Origin: Oxyruncus cristatus
Lineage: Eukaryota; Chordata; Aves; Passeriformes; Cotingidae
DNA: 64,000 nt
NCBI GenBank assembly: GCA_013399855.1
Contig: VXAY01000169.1
Span: 171,952 to 235,951 of the forward strand
Direction: 5' to 3'
The notes beneath the pieces were generated by a model. The model saw only the letters and a program-made list of their open reading frames with translations. It did no database searches and was not told the DNA's origin. This document shows positions 11,336 to 24,287 of this stretch, piece after piece. The translations under genes and the position numbers were made by a program. How positions within the stretch are numbered: position 1 is the stretch's first letter; each line of letters opens with the position of its first letter.

Positions 11336-14300
11336 TCTTCTGTGCCCTTTTCAGTGGCAGCCTTGGTGGCAAGGAGGTTTGCAACACTCCAGGTAAGAAG
11401 GAAGTGGAGCCTGATCAACCAGCACCAGATCTTTTCAGTGAGCTGTGTAAAAACTGTGGGCTCAATGCGTGTGTTTTGGATGGCTCGTGGAGAAGGCTTG
11501 CGAAGCCTTCCAAGCTTGGGGAAAGATGGGCTTGGTGTTAGTCCTTCCACATCCTTTTATTCAAGGATGGGAAAAAGCTGCCCGTGTGTGACTTGCAGGC
11601 AACAGGAACGCTTCAACTCATCGCTAAATCAGAATTACCATCTCCTACTGGGCATGGGGGAGAGCAGGAGAAAACGGCTTTGGGGGCTGAACATGTGTCA
11701 GCAAGGGAGAAGAGAAACCCTCTGGCCATCCTCAGGAAATAGGTGTGAACACACTCACTGCCTTACTGACAGTCAGGTGGTCACTGACTTAAAGGCTCCT
11801 TTCTGGCTCAACAATATGACACAGAAAGAAAATTGCATGCAAGTCTTCCTTTTAGCTGCAGGTTTTAAATAATTGTGCACATCTCCGTTGGGTTGAGTTT
11901 CATGGTCTTTCCCATCCGTTCAGATACGCTGAATACTCTGTTTTTTATATGAATTGAGATTTTTCGGAAAATACTGATGGAAATGCTATGGGTTGTTTCC
12001 CTCATAACATTATCTGAGCATTACCTTTGCACTGTCACTTACTTCTGTATTTCCGACGTGCTTCTGTCTGGTTTTATACTGTTTTTACCAGTTTCTGGCC
12101 CTTCCTGCCAGTTTTATGAGGAGTGCAAATTCCTGCTGGGAACAGGTCTGATAAAAACATTACATCCTTCTTGTTTTCTTGTAGCTACTGCAGTGGAGGG
12201 ATTATTAAGTATGAACACATACACACATGTGAAAATAAGGGAGGGGAAAAAATGAGTTGCCAAGTTTTCAAGCTCTGTTTCTTATTTGTCCTGTGTGGTT
12301 TTGAATGCAAAGTCAGCAAATAACACTAACTCTATTCACACCATTCAAGGGGAAGGTTTTCCCTGGTATTGGTCCCTCCAAAAATCTGGTTTAAACTCCT
12401 CTGAGCCATTTTCTCAGTGTCCCCTCCTGGTTTTGGCATGTGTTTAGATCAGATGGTTTTAAATATCTGGAGTGTAGTTTCATGTGACTGTTTTATTTGT
12501 AGGTAAAATGTCTTCGTTGTGACTCTGTGGACTTCGCTCAAATGCATTCAGGAAAGGTCTTGTTTCTCTTTGTTAATATTCATAGAAAAGTTGGATGTGA
12601 TATATGCTTAATTTTTTTTAAGAGAGGGCATCAGGAGCAGGGAAGTGGTGTAAAGCTTGAGAAGTAAATGCAGAGTAGAAGGACGAAATTTCCCGAAACC
12701 TTCAGGTGGGGAAATTGGTATTCTGGATTAATTCCATTGTGGAGACTTCTGAAAGAAAAGTGGTTTTTTGGAAGGGGGATATATAGAGCATTTGCAGAGT
12801 TGGTTATTCCAGAAAGCTAAATCATATCCAAATAGCTGTGTCAGGTCATTTTCCCCTTGCAGACAATAATATCCTTGGAAAAAGACTGTAAAAGTCCTGT
12901 CTGGAGGCTGTGGTGGGAAGATGGGCTGGGTTTGGTACATCAGGGTTGCAGTGCCCTCTCTTCTGGCACAGACCCTGCACACACTCCCCCTGGAGCACAG
13001 TCGGGTGCTTTATTGCTGCCAGGTACTTGCTGGTACCTCTGGTGCTGCTGTGTGAGGTCTGTCAGGGCTCTGCAGCCTGTGGGATGACCAGGTGTCATCA
13101 CTGCCAGGGACAGAGGGTAGAGCCCGAGCTCATGGTTGTGACATGGAAAATCACCCAGGAGTAACTGAGGGCGGTTGTGGACTTCCCTAGCAAGGAGACA
13201 CCGGGGTCTGCTTTGGTATTATGGAAAAAAGAGTGATCCGTAACAAACGAGGGGTGTGTGGCTGTGCCTCGGGGAGCCAAGTTACTGGACAGCGTTGTCT
13301 GAAAAGCAGCTTCCCCCAAAAGGCTGCTGTCAGCAGCCAAGGGTGTGTTGGAGAGGTTGGACTAACAAGGTAGGACTGGAGGGACTTCCCGGCATATCAA
13401 ATCAGCCCTTGTTAGTAGGGGCAGGCATGTCTCGTGACCTCCATCATGAGTCTGTCAGGCTCCATCTCCAGCAATACAAGCTTTTGCCTTTTCTAATCCC
13501 ACCATGAGGTTCTTTTTTCCCCGGAATTCAAGGTAATTGCATCTAAAGCGTGCAGTGATCTGCTTCCCGGGAGCTTGTGTGTACTGAGTGGGCAAGACCT
13601 CCAACAAATGAGTTCATGCCAGACTGGTTAAGAAACTGGGAGACTTCTGTAGTGTCCCTAGGCCTTAACATGGAGTGTGAAATCTTGTGTGGCTCCCAGC
13701 TCTTCACTAGAAAGGTGCAGCTCAGTTGTCTGCAAGGAAAAATAGGGGTGATGTGCTGGAGAACAGCGCTACTAAGAGAGCAAGGTGAGAGGGAGGTCAG
13801 AGGAAGTGACTTCTTTGGAGAAATCAGTGATCTGCTGCTGGAGATGAGCGTCAGCACTTTTTCCCACCTTTTTCTGGCACTGAGGAAGGAAGGTCTGAGG
13901 AATTAGGGTGTAACTCAGTAGGCTAGATGCATAACAATCAAAGACAAAGTCAAAGCCATGTCATGGAGCTCTGCCTGCCCTGATGGGAGCAGGGGACGTC
14001 GTCTTGGTGGCATTGGTGTTTTCTTTTGGGGGGGGGATTACAGGCAAAAGAGCAACCCTTTTGTTTGTAATCCATTGCTCAGAAATGCAAATGTTATTTA
14101 GGTTTTACTTTCCCTTCCCCTGACATTATTCAGCCTGTGAGGTTCAGGAGCAGTGCAGGTGAATAGGAGGAGTGTTGCCTCTTAGCACCGGTGCATCAGT
14201 CCTCAGACTGCACTGTTGGTTTTCTGCTGCCCAAAAGGCCCACAGCAGAATGACCTCCTTCCTGGGTCTGACCAGCTGTAGGGACCTCCCATTTTTACGA

Positions 14301-15297
14301 GTAACTGAGGCTGTCAGTCTGAGTTCTCCTGAACATCCAGATGGTCTTAAGTTAAGGTGATTGAAAACCGGGGATGTCATGTGAGGCAGCGACTTTGTGG
14401 TTAACTCTCGTGAAGCTGGCAAGTCCCTTAGCAACACTGATGCGTTCATTTGAACCACAGTTTTCATCTGCAAACTAGAAAGAGAGGGGAGTTTATGGGC
14501 TTTTGGCTTATTTTTGTGAAACCAATGACCTCTTTTCTTTATTTTCTGTTAGCAACACAGTGGGATCGGTGTATTTAAACCTAAAGGTATTATTCTTTTA
14601 AGAATCTGCGAAAGGTCTTAACTTCATTGGAGGTTCTCTTTGTTTGGCTGGTAAGGAGGGAAGCTTTAGTGTGTCTGAAGCCAGGGTATTGCTTCTATCT
14701 CTAGAAGAAGCTGTAGGTGTGACTCAGGCACTCATGACACCACAATTGGATCTTCCTGCCTGCAGGCCATCCTAAGTGAGCACCTGCTGGTGTTATATCC
14801 AGGATCCACTGTGTAATCAGCCAGGGACAGATTGCTTTGCATGTGTCCTGCTTGTTCTGCTGCTTTGTCCAAGCCACACTAGTGGCTGCTGTCCGAGGTG
14901 GGTGGCATCAGACGGGGCTTTTGTGGGACCCAGAGTGGCTCTTACAGCAAGAGCAGCTTTAGCCCTTTCTCTTCTGTGGGATTGCAGTGATTTATACCAA
15001 AACTCAAATATGGAATTTCTGGCTAACCCCATACATTTCTTGTACCATTTCACAGGAGTAAGCTGACTTTTGTCCAGACATAGTACTGCTAAGAACCTTT
15101 GTTTTTCTAGGAAGCAGGATCTTCTGTCTCTTAACTTGGGAGAAAAAAAACCCCACATTATTCTTCATGTGCAGTACTAGGTGTCTGCTTCAGTCCAGTG
15201 ACAGCAATGAAATGTCACTGAAAGGAGCATATGATGTGTATGTGGCCTTTGTGTTGTGCAGTAACACGGTGCTTCTTTGCTTTTGTTTCCTGAATAG

Positions 15298-15403
15298 GGA
15301 AGAGGACAAGAACATTTTTGATTACTGCAGAGAAAACAACATTGACTATGTAACCAAAGCCATTCAATCAAAAAAAGTGGATGTGAACGTCACAGATGAG
15401 GAG
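15298..15403 (+). CDS. ACBD6: ACBD6 coding exon: helix preceding and entering ankyrin repeats
   Basis: This 106-nt exon lies between an AG acceptor at 15296-15297 and the donor GTATGG at 15404. The first base completes an Arg codon from the exon at 5595-5677, and 35 codons follow. The start, EEDKNIFDYCRENNID, is essentially identical to the human ACBD6 protein as I recall it, and the end reads KKVDVNVTDEE. The segment forms a helical lead-in, and its VDVNVTDEE tail is the loop feeding the first annotated ankyrin repeat, whose GRALLHW start sits on the next exon in phase 0. Reading past the donor adds a chance 15-codon extension to a stop at 15449-15451, which I do not take as real. Confidence 0.96.
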
Positions 15404-18400
15404 GTATGGAGAAAAAGGAACCATCAATCTTTTAACTGTGTTGTGTATTAATTCAGTGCTACTCCTTTTTAAAATTCCCTAGTTGGGTTTGTTATAGCAA
15501 GGTGCTGTAACAGTTGGACAAACACTTGGTTGATGAGACAGAGATAACCTATTGGAAAACAGCTTTCCACTGGATGTCTGGTAGTGTGTGGACGTAGTAA
15601 CTGTGATGCTTTAGCATATCAGAAACTTAGTTTCTATGTTATTTTCAGCAGCCACTTGCAGAATAAGATCTTGTGAATGCCTCTGTTTCCCCACTTTGTA
15701 TACTAAATATGGTCAAACCGAGTTCGGAAGTGAGGGAAATGGGTTTTTTGACTTTTTTTTTTTTTTGACCTCCGTTCAGGCTTGAAGTAGGATTTCTGTC
15801 ATGCCACCAGCTTTTCATCACTCCCAGGTGGAGGGCAAGTGAGTGACACTGGCTTTCCAGCTTCACAAAAACGGTGACATCGTCAAGTCTTTCTCTCCTC
15901 ACCAAACTCAAAACACCATTTCCCCACAGGGAGACAATACAGGTGTTGCCAGAAACTCCAAGAAAGAGCTGTGCCTAAAACTGTGGATTGGCTTGATCTT
16001 TTTCTTGGTGTGGACAGTTTCATGTTAGTCCTTCAGGAACTGTGGCCGTACCAGGTTTGTCACCTTGGTTTCTGTGCTTTGCACACTGCCACCTGTCCCT
16101 GCTCCCAGTCCAGCCTGTGCACAGCTCCTTTTGCCCACTGCCTTGCAGCCGCTGTGTTGTGGTGAACAGATGAAGTGCTTAGACATTCATAGACTGAGAC
16201 GCCACAAATTCAGTTGGGTTCTCCTGTAGCTCTAAGCAGATTTCTGCCCTCTGAGCCATGACAGGCCCGGCTGGGGCTCTGAATGCTGATGGCAGGGCCT
16301 TTTATTATTAATCAGGAATTCATGTGAATTAATTTTCGGAGGAGAGGAGGGAGGGTGTTCACGATCAGGGTTGGAATTTCACATCATAAATTCAATGAAC
16401 TGAAACTGTCGTGTGCCACACAGTTGCTGCTACAGTGCCGGTCCTGAGCATCATCCCTCCTCCTGCTGATTACAGGCTACTGAAGGGAATGTCCACAGCA
16501 GTCCCACAAAGTACAGCTGCAGTCCTTCCATTAAAAAAAAGGCTCGTATTTGGGATCACACGCTTGCAATAAGTGTATAATAATGTCATGTTAACATTGC
16601 TTTGTTCCCACTGGCAAGGTGCTCTTTTGTAGTGAGCAACATTCAGAAGCTGGTACCTTCTTTGCTGTTCAAGCAACAAACGGGCTTGTTTTCAACCAAA
16701 GAGAAGTTTGATTTTTAAAAAAATACAGTGTTGTGAAAGATAGCAGAAATATCTAAAGTACGTAAATGTTTTAAGCCATGTCTGAAAACTGCCAGGTGAC
16801 ACATCCTTCTTGGGAATTATCCATGAGTTCCTGATGTGAGAGCAGTCCTATTTCTAATGGATAATCCTATTGCTAATGGATATTAGCACATGACTGTTGC
16901 AGAGTAGGGAATCGCTTCAGCAAAGGCAGGAGCCAAAAGCACCTGCCTACTGGTGAAGGGCTCGTGGGAGGTGACACTGGTGTAAAATTCCCCTAGAGAC
17001 GAAATTCTCACAGCTTCAATGATTTTGGTTTACCCCAGCAAATGTGCTAAGAGGGAAGTGAATCCCCTTTTTTTTTTTTTTTTGGCGAGTGCTGGCTTCT
17101 TTAGGCTGACTCTAACTGGTCCGAAAATACAAAAAATAGAATACCAGAAACAAAAATCTGAAATGAATACTTATTTCCTGATACGTTAAGGAGCTGAAAC
17201 CATTACCAGTGTTGTTTGGTGTCCAAACATGTTCTTCCCAATCTGGAGGGTAGCTTATTTTCCAATATCATGCAGGCTGATTGAAGTTTTAGAACCCCTT
17301 TCAGACTAGAGATATCCCAGACCAAGCCTCTCATAGAGTGAAGTGCTTGCAAGCACAATCTTATCATTTTTATTAACTATTTTAGTGTTACTGTGTAAAT
17401 ACATCCTGCTGTACCCAAAACCTGCTTCACCTGGCCTCTGAACATAACTCACGCTGTCAATCCTTTGATGTAAATGCCTATAAATTTAAAATGGCACAGG
17501 GATACGTACAAAGAGTTAACTTGTAATGAAACAAAATCTACTGAAGCACCAAATAGGCTCGGGCTAAGCTGCAAAGGCACTCGGCTCAGCCTTGCCTTGA
17601 ACAAGAAAGACCTGGCTGAGGTTGTAGGGTGTTTAGGTTTTATTTTTATGTGATGTGTTAGTACTGCAGCTCATAGCATCCCCCCATTTTGTGCAAACCT
17701 GAAATTAGTCAGCAAAGGGAGAAAAGAAATCAAGACTAAAAATGTAAAGTGGGGATGATCCAACTTACTCAAAGCAAAAGGATTCCAGAAAGGGATTTAG
17801 AAAGATGCACTTGGAAACTTCCAAAGCATCAGTGGTCTTCTCCCCACAAAACATAAAGCCCCTCATGTGCAGCATTCAGGCCAGCATACCTGCTAACAGT
17901 TTGGACATAATAAACTTCAATCGGGAATTAAACAAATAACCTAATGACAGTAATCTTTTACGAGCTTCCATTTACTGTATCTAAATTGCCTAGAGTTCAA
18001 CAGAATAGCTTGCATTCACTTAGAAGAAGTAGCACAGACTAAAGCAACCTGTTTCCCTTGCATATGTCAGCAGGACTAATGGCCTAAGATATGGCCTGTG
18101 GCTGTGAAGTCGCCCCAGGCACTACCTGGCAGTGTGGCTCACTTGCTGCCTTTCTGAGAATACTATTTCCTCAACTTCTAACAAACCAGGAGCTGCTCAA
18201 AGGCAGAGATGAGTTGCTTTTGTAATTTGTGCCAAGGGCTGTGGATGTTGTAGCTAGATAGTTTTTTTTTTTTAATTGTTGGATAAATCCCAGTAAACAA
18301 ACATGTTACCTGCGTGCAGCGTTTTAAGTCCTTGCCAAGACTTTAATGAGAGGCATCTGACAAGTTGCCCTCTCGGTCCCCAGTCCCCGTGCTTTTGAGA

Positions 18401-18635
18401 CAGCAAGTGCCAAATTGGTGCCATCTTGCCAAGGAAAGGACAGGGGAAAAAATGAATTTGAAGGAGGATCACATACTTCTGGATTTACAGGCTTGCTCCC
18501 ATTTAGAAAAGCTTCACCAAACATTTCAGAGCTCTGAAAGGGATTCACTTCCAAACCAAGTTTACCTGTAAAAGTGCAACAACAGCCCTTCCATTCACTG
18601 TTTCTGCTGTCACAGGGGGAGCAGTCATTCTGTCT

Positions 18636-18651
18636 AGATAGATATCTATCT
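18636..18651. repeat. Perfect 16-bp palindrome with GATA/TATC core
   Basis: AGATAGATATCTATCT equals its own reverse complement. It contains paired GATA sites in opposite orientation. This could be a double GATA-factor site or a chance product of a short GATA microsatellite. Confidence 0.6.
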
Positions 18652-18769
18652 CTTCTTAATTACTGCTAATAAAACACTTGCCACAAGTTAGAGTGGCTCA
18701 CTGCTATACAGCCATTACTGCTGCAAACATCGTGCCTAGAAGTATAGCTTAATATTGTAGCACATCCAT

Positions 18770-19075
18770 TCGGTTTGGCTTTGTTCTCCCCTTTCTGTGC
18801 TCCGGCTAATTGATGTGAAAATCATTCCCATCCATTTGTCTGCCGAGACTCGGTATATCAGAGACAAATCCCTGTCCTGTGCTTTGTTTGTGAACACCCT
18901 GTGACTTGGAGCTGAGCAAAATTGATGTGCTGCTGGCTTGAGAAGCTGCTGCAGAAGCTGGCCAAGCTGGCAGCGGTTAGCCAGGCAGAGCACAGAAGAT
19001 TTAAGAGGCAGGGTTAGCGCAGTGGGGCTATTTTTATGCCTTTTTTTATTAAATACTTCAAAGATGCATCCTCTC
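18770..19075. promoter_or_regulatory. Candidate conserved non-coding element
   Basis: This is unique, repeat-free sequence of balanced composition, with GGCTAATTGATG near 18804, a Ser/Glu-like but non-coding CCATTTGTCTGCC stretch near 18832, and an E-box-like CAGCTTG-type neighbourhood. An open frame on the minus strand (18736-19077) has no family signature. It looks like regulatory rather than coding DNA. Confidence is low. Confidence 0.22.
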
Positions 19076-19559
19076 AACTAACTTCTGCAACAACTGTCAT
19101 GTTTGACTCGCAGGGAGGGAGTACCTTGGTGCTTGATTGCGTCTAGTCGAGACCTCGCTGCTGCAGTTCTTCCCTACGTGAAATTATTCGTGTTGCTCTG
19201 AGTCTCTCACTGCTTAATGAAACAGTCATGAGGGAATTGTTTTGGGAAAGCTCAATCTGTGGCTCTTAAGATTTCTGCCATGTTATTTAAACACACAAAC
19301 ACATGTTATGTGCTGATCCAAAGCAGCAGCTGTGCAGACTAAAGAATTTTGCAGCATTCAGAGGTGATACAACCATGCTATACAAAAGGCTGGACTGTAC
19401 ATTCAGTTTAAGTTTGTCTTATCACTGAGGCTTATTTTAAGGAAGACATGAGAAACAAGTAGACTTCGTAGCTGTGTAGCTGCCTAAGTACATTAGCTAG
19501 AACTGTTGGTTGTTGTTAATTTGCCTGATGCTATATGCAAACAGTAGTATTACCTAGTT

Positions 19560-19616
19560 TTCATAGAATCATTAAGGTTGAAGAAGACCTCTAAGATCAC
19601 AGAATCCAACTGTTCT
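19560..19616 (-). mobile_element. CR1-type LINE 3'-end remnant (antisense)
   Basis: TCATAGAATCATTAAGGTTG, followed by AGAAGACCTCTAAGATCACA and AATCCAAC, matches the reverse complement of the 3' terminus of an avian CR1 subfamily. Only about 57 bp are recognisable. It is embedded in the intron and has no function that I can infer. Confidence 0.75.
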
Positions 19617-21830
19617 AAATACAAATGCTTTTTGTTATGCAGTAAGTAGGTGGAGATTCTTCTGCCGGTGTCTTTACTCCCACATCTCATGGTGTGGTCT
19701 CTAAAGTCCACCTTACACCCTGTGTTGAGGGCGTGGCTGCAAGGATGCAGACATTTCTTGGGTGGAACATGTCAGCTATTTAATAGTGCACAATTACAAG
19801 GCAGAGCCATTTAAGGCACTAATTAGAAAATATTATATCCATTTAGAGTTGCAGAGAAAATATATAGGTAAGCAGAGTGTAATTACCCAAAGTGGAATTG
19901 GCCCAAGACTTGAAATCCATACTCCTGCAAATAGCACAAGGAGATTTTTAATGACTGTAGAGGATCAGGCTTCAGGTTTTTGTCCTGTTCAAAAGGCAAT
20001 ATGTGCAGCAGAACCAGTCTTCTGGTGTCATGGGCAAGACCAGCTGCACAGTGCTCTGGTACCCCTGGGCTGTCAGAACTAACTGTTGGTTTTCCTTTGT
20101 TGGTCTCAGCCAAGTTCAGCACCAATAAAAGGAGATTCTGCTTGTCCAGAGACAAATGCCAACCAACATGTTATGGCCACTAATCTGTAATGTTAATTTG
20201 GATGAAAAATAAAGAAATGGCTTTATTATATCATGTAATTACTGTTTGTGTAATTACAGTATTATTCCTCTACACATATATAAAGAAACTGAAATCATCT
20301 GTTGAGGTATTTATTTGCATATTGCAGGTAGTGCTTCTTTCTTTCGACATAAACATCTGTGGCACAAAAAAAAGTTGGTATTTGTCCAACTGAAATCCCA
20401 AGTCTTAAGTAATTACCAGTCCAGAATGAGTTAAGGATGCTAAACATGAATTAAGGATCTTTCCATGTTTACCAGTTGTTTTAAATTGTACTCTTTCCCC
20501 CTTGTAGACTTCAATAGTGGCATTGAGTGCAAGAACATTAATCATTAAATGGCCCATGGATGTCATCAGTGCTTCCATAGAAAGTCACTGTCAGAAAATT
20601 CATTGTAATTCAAGGTTAATTAGTGTAACATTAAAATTATGTGTTACAAAAATTAATTACTTGCTGGGTCAAAAAGTGTGCATTTCCTGACTCAAAATCA
20701 TGTTCTACCTCTGCTGCCCTGCCCAAGAACATCCAGCAGAAGCATCGTGAGCTTTGGTCACAGGTGTCTTCTGCCCCTCCTGCTTTCTGGCAGCGTGGTC
20801 AGGAAATTTGGCTCACAGTCCCCATTAGCAGATAAATGAGTTGCTCACCTTGTTCCTCACTGCTCTGTCAAGAGATTTATAACCAGGCGTGGGCTAATGT
20901 AACTGATTTCATCTGTGAGGGTCAGTAACTGTTTTCTATGGCCTACTGGAAAACATAGGTCAGTCTGATGGTGTCACAGCTTGGGGGGTGTGATTCCTGG
21001 TTATCTGCAGGGTGATTTCCCCTGCAAACCGGGAGACACTGATAGGAACAGTAAGTCTAATTTACCACGTGTGCATAGTAAACAAAGAAGAAAATCTATC
21101 TCAAACTACTTTGTCCTACCTTTCTTTCTCAGGGATCCTAATCTTCTTCCCATATCTTTGGCAGGCAGGATGGTCTGAACTCCCGTTGCATCCCTTCCCA
21201 TGGTGGCAGACAACTGTGGAAAGGGGACGGGAAGAAAACTGCAAAGGTCTGGGAGGGGCTGGAGGCATGGATGCAGCAGCCCAAGTGGCAGAGCTGAGAG
21301 GGGACAACTGTGGGGGATGCCTGCCCAGACGCCCAGTTTTAATCTTCTCTTGCAGCAGAGGCAGGACCTGTGGGTTAAGTGCTTTGGACCTGCCAGAGGA
21401 ATTAGTTTTTGGGGACTTGGCATCCAGGTGACTTAGGCAGCATTGAAGACCCTACCCTTACTGTGTTAGTCGTTGCTCCCAGAAAAGTCAGAGGTGCCAA
21501 AATCCCAAATCTATACAGGAAAACGAACCATGTCATGGCTCCTGTGTTTCATGCTTTGCTGCTTTTTCCCTCTAAATTTTTTGCTGGCTTGTGGGCTTGA
21601 TGTTAAATTAACGAAAAATTGAACTGTGTGTCACTTTTCACTTTTCTAACATTATATGGTAAGTCCAAATCACAAGGAATAATAAGCTACATACTAATAT
21701 TTTTTTTTTTTTTACTTTTTCTTTTAGCTCTGTGTTAATTTGGTTACCGGTGCTCAGTACTTACTAGCAAGACCGATTCTCTGCGGGGTTTTTTGCCCGG
21801 CTTTGTTAATTTTTCTCCTGGATGTTGCAG

Positions 21831-21920
21831 GGCCGGGCTCTGCTCCACTGGGCGTGTGACAGAGGGCACAAGGAGCTGGTTGCAGTACTGTTACAGCACG
21901 CTGCTGATGTCAACATCCAG
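21831..21920 (+). CDS. ACBD6: ACBD6 coding exon: first ankyrin repeat
   Basis: This 90-nt exon (30 codons, phase 0 at both ends) lies between GTTGCAG and the donor GTAAGA. It encodes one nearly complete ankyrin repeat beginning GRALLHWACDRGHKEL and ending LLQHAADVNIQ. The ankyrin signature is visible: the TPLH-equivalent tetrapeptide is ALLH, GH starts the second helix, V-LL- is helix two, and AADVN is the hairpin loop. In human ACBD6 the corresponding end is recalled as RADINCQ, so this copy shows conservative changes in the loop. The exon-repeat correspondence is exact on its 3' side. The ankyrin part of ACBD6 is reported to contribute to stimulation of N-myristoyltransferase. Confidence 0.96.
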
Positions 21921-22051
21921 GTAAGAAAGGAATACGAAGCTGAATTTGACTGATGTGTTACAGAGCCACCTGACCAAATGTTTCGCATGAAACTGAATTC
22001 CTGCAAAACTCCACAGCAAGTTTTCTCAGGGTACTTTTCACTGAAAAGCTG

Positions 22052-22560
22052 CTGGGCTCTGGGGAGACCCCACCTCCAGCTCTGGGGACAGGACTTCTTG
22101 GAGCCGGTCCAGGGGAGGCCACCAAGATGATCAGAGGGATGGAGCCCCTCTGCTATGAGGAAAGGCTGAGAGAGTTGGGATTGCTCAGCCTGGAGTAGAG
22201 GTGGTTTTGGAGTGACCTAATGGGGCCTTCCAGTACCTGAAGGAAGCCTGCAAGAGAGGTGGAGAAGGACTATTTACAAAAGCCTGGAGTGACAGGACAA
22301 GGAGGAATGACTTCACACTGACAGAGAGTAGGGCTAGGTTAGATATCAGGAAGAAATTCCTCCCTGTGAGGGTGGGGAGGCCCTGCACAGGTTGCCCAGA
22401 GAAGCTGTGGCTGCCCCATCCCTGGAAGTGTTCAAGGCCAAGTTGGACAGGGCTTGGAGCAACCTGGGATAGTGGAAGGTGTTCCTGCTCATGGCAGGGG
22501 ATTTGGAATGAGATGATCTTTAAGGTCCCTTCCAACCCAAACCATTCTATGATTCTGTTA
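22052..22560 (+). mobile_element. CR1 LINE 3' fragment (sense)
   Basis: This 5'-truncated CR1 begins at about GGGCTCTGGGGAGACCCCAC and runs through AGATGATCAGAGGGATGGAG, GACAGGACAAGGAGGAATGA, GAAATTCCTCCCTGTGAGGG and AACCCAAACCATTCTATGAT. It ends in the typical terminal ATTCTATGATTCT octamer repeat just before 22560. It is less decayed at its 3' end than the copy at 4.3 kb, suggesting a younger insertion. It sits only about 130 bp downstream of the first ankyrin exon. It has no coding capacity. Confidence 0.95.
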
Positions 22561-24287
22561 TAAGAACATCTAAAAAGGGAGCCTGGGGAAAATACAGAAC
22601 TTTTAGCCACCACGGTTTGCAGCCTGCACATCTGAGCTTAGCTAGCAGCAGTTTTAGGGTACCTGAATAGCCCAAGTTTTGTCCTACGCTACTTCAGCAA
22701 CTGTTTTACAAGTGGTTCCTTCCAGCCAGCTTGGATTTGCCTGTGCCCATGAGTCAGTGCTCCCAGTTTTGTCAGCTTGGTGTAATTAAGGGCTGACTTG
22801 TGTGAATTCGATTGTGTTGGGAGATAATTGTCTAATGGATTTCTGTGAAGTTATGATTGACTGCTCTTCACCTGCGTTGGCACCTATTGGCTCTGCTCTC
22901 CTGCTCACAAATAGCGGTGCTGCTACTTAGACACACATGAAATGGTTGTGAAAAAAGGTGTGTTTTGCCCTTCCCCGGGCAGAATTGCTGCTGGGATGGA
23001 CAGTTCTGTGGCAGCTGGTGAGAAACATATGTTCATGGTTAGATCTCTGGGGTTTCAGTTCTAATGGATTTTATAGGAGTTTTTCCTTACATGGAAAAGG
23101 GGCAGTGAAGCCAGTACAAAGGGGGGCTTTGCATACCCTGTCCATCACCCTTCAGTCACATCTAGTGAGTGATATGTTGGGTACATGCAGGAACAGCTTT
23201 GCATTGAAACTGCAGAGAAGTTGGATCAGCCTCTTCCTTCACCTTGGCATCCTGGAGATGGTTTTGGGTTCTGTCTGAAACATCTCTTCTCTTTGACACT
23301 CATCTCACTCCTTTGGAGGTAAAGTCTGACTCTCAGAAGAACAGGCAGAAGGAAGAATCGTCATGATTTTTTCTCCCCAAGCATTCATTTTTCTCTCAAA
23401 TTCTTCTCTTTTTTCTTTTTGATGCGTTGCACATATTCTAACCAGATTATTTTTGGCCAGTAACAAAAGGTTAATAATAACCATAAAAAGAAAATCAATC
23501 TTTGATATTTTTTTCCCCCACCGATGTAATAAAGGAGACTTTTTTATAAAGGTCTCTGTTTGCACGTGGGTGTGTTCCCAGAGAAAGCAGACACGTTTTT
23601 ATTCTCAGCCATATATAAATTGCAGTAACATTTCAAGACTCTGTGACTTAATGTTTATTTTTCTCTTTTTTTTTTTTTTAATTTATTTTTATTTTAACCT
23701 TTGCCCTGTAAGAATTCACATCCAATGCAAGAGCAGGAGGAATTTTAAGATCAACCAGAAGAAAAATGGAGAGGGAGAAACTCTGGCTTCCTAACAGACC
23801 ATAAACACTGCACCTGCTATTACACATTACCAAATCAGTTAATGCATAAGCTGTAAAGAACCAGTGGGTGAAGTGTGAGGGAATCTCTGGTGATTCTGTT
23901 ATTTCAGAGCAATGTGCTCTCAGCAGAGGTTCCCTTCACACCTCTGTCCAAGCAACGTTCATAACTCCCATCCACCCCTCCAGGTCTTCAGGTGTTCTTC
24001 TGTCTCATTCAGTTTTGCAGCAGCACTTATGTGCAGGCAGCATGAGAGATCAAGAATAAATTAGGGATAAGGAGGGTTATGAGCAGGTAGTGAAGAAGAG
24101 AAATGTTATAGGCCAATTTTTTTTTTCAATTGCCTGTGTTTTAGTATGCTTCTAAAAAGTTAGTCAAACAGCGTGACAGATTTATGCTTTCTTCCATTAC
24201 CTTTTTAATAAATGTTCTTCCATCTTGGCTCTCTTGGAGCGTGCTAAAGGATTTAGCTGCCCTAAGCAAACAGTGACAGTGGTGCTC

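Larger units (their letters stand above)
5678..15297 (+). other. ACBD6: ACBD6 intron, 9.6 kb
   Basis: The intron begins GTGATT and ends TAG before the exon at 15298, with phase 2. I see no additional ACBD6-like codons inside it. It contains an AT-rich TAAT-dense block near 8.55-8.99 kb, a second mixed block near 9.72-9.89 kb, and a CpG cluster with a strong orphan donor near 11.0-11.4 kb. I recognise no CR1 in it. The longest ORFs (for example 9336-10247 on the minus strand and 11261-11872 on the plus strand) show no family signature and are taken as chance openings in GC-richer DNA. Confidence 0.85.
15404..21830 (+). other. ACBD6: ACBD6 intron, 6.4 kb
   Basis: The intron begins GTATGG and ends GTTGCAG and is in phase 0. 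It holds a short minus-strand CR1-type remnant near 19.56-19.62 kb, poly-T tracts near 15.75 kb, 17.07 kb and 21.70 kb, a 16-bp perfect palindrome at 18636-18651, and two unique blocks with TAAT cores near 16.3 kb and 18.8-19.1 kb. I recognise no other exons or RNA genes. Confidence 0.85.

Noticed and set aside
11261..11872. 203-codon ORF on the plus strand next to the CpG cluster
   Set aside because: No family similarity. If spliced at 11392 to the ACBD6 exon at 15298, the frame would be wrong for ACBD6.
15404..15451. Read-through extension of the 15298 exon to a stop at 15449-15451
   Set aside because: The GTATGG donor and the phase-0 fit to the exon at 21831 explain the exon end. An intron-retaining isoform is possible but unsupported.
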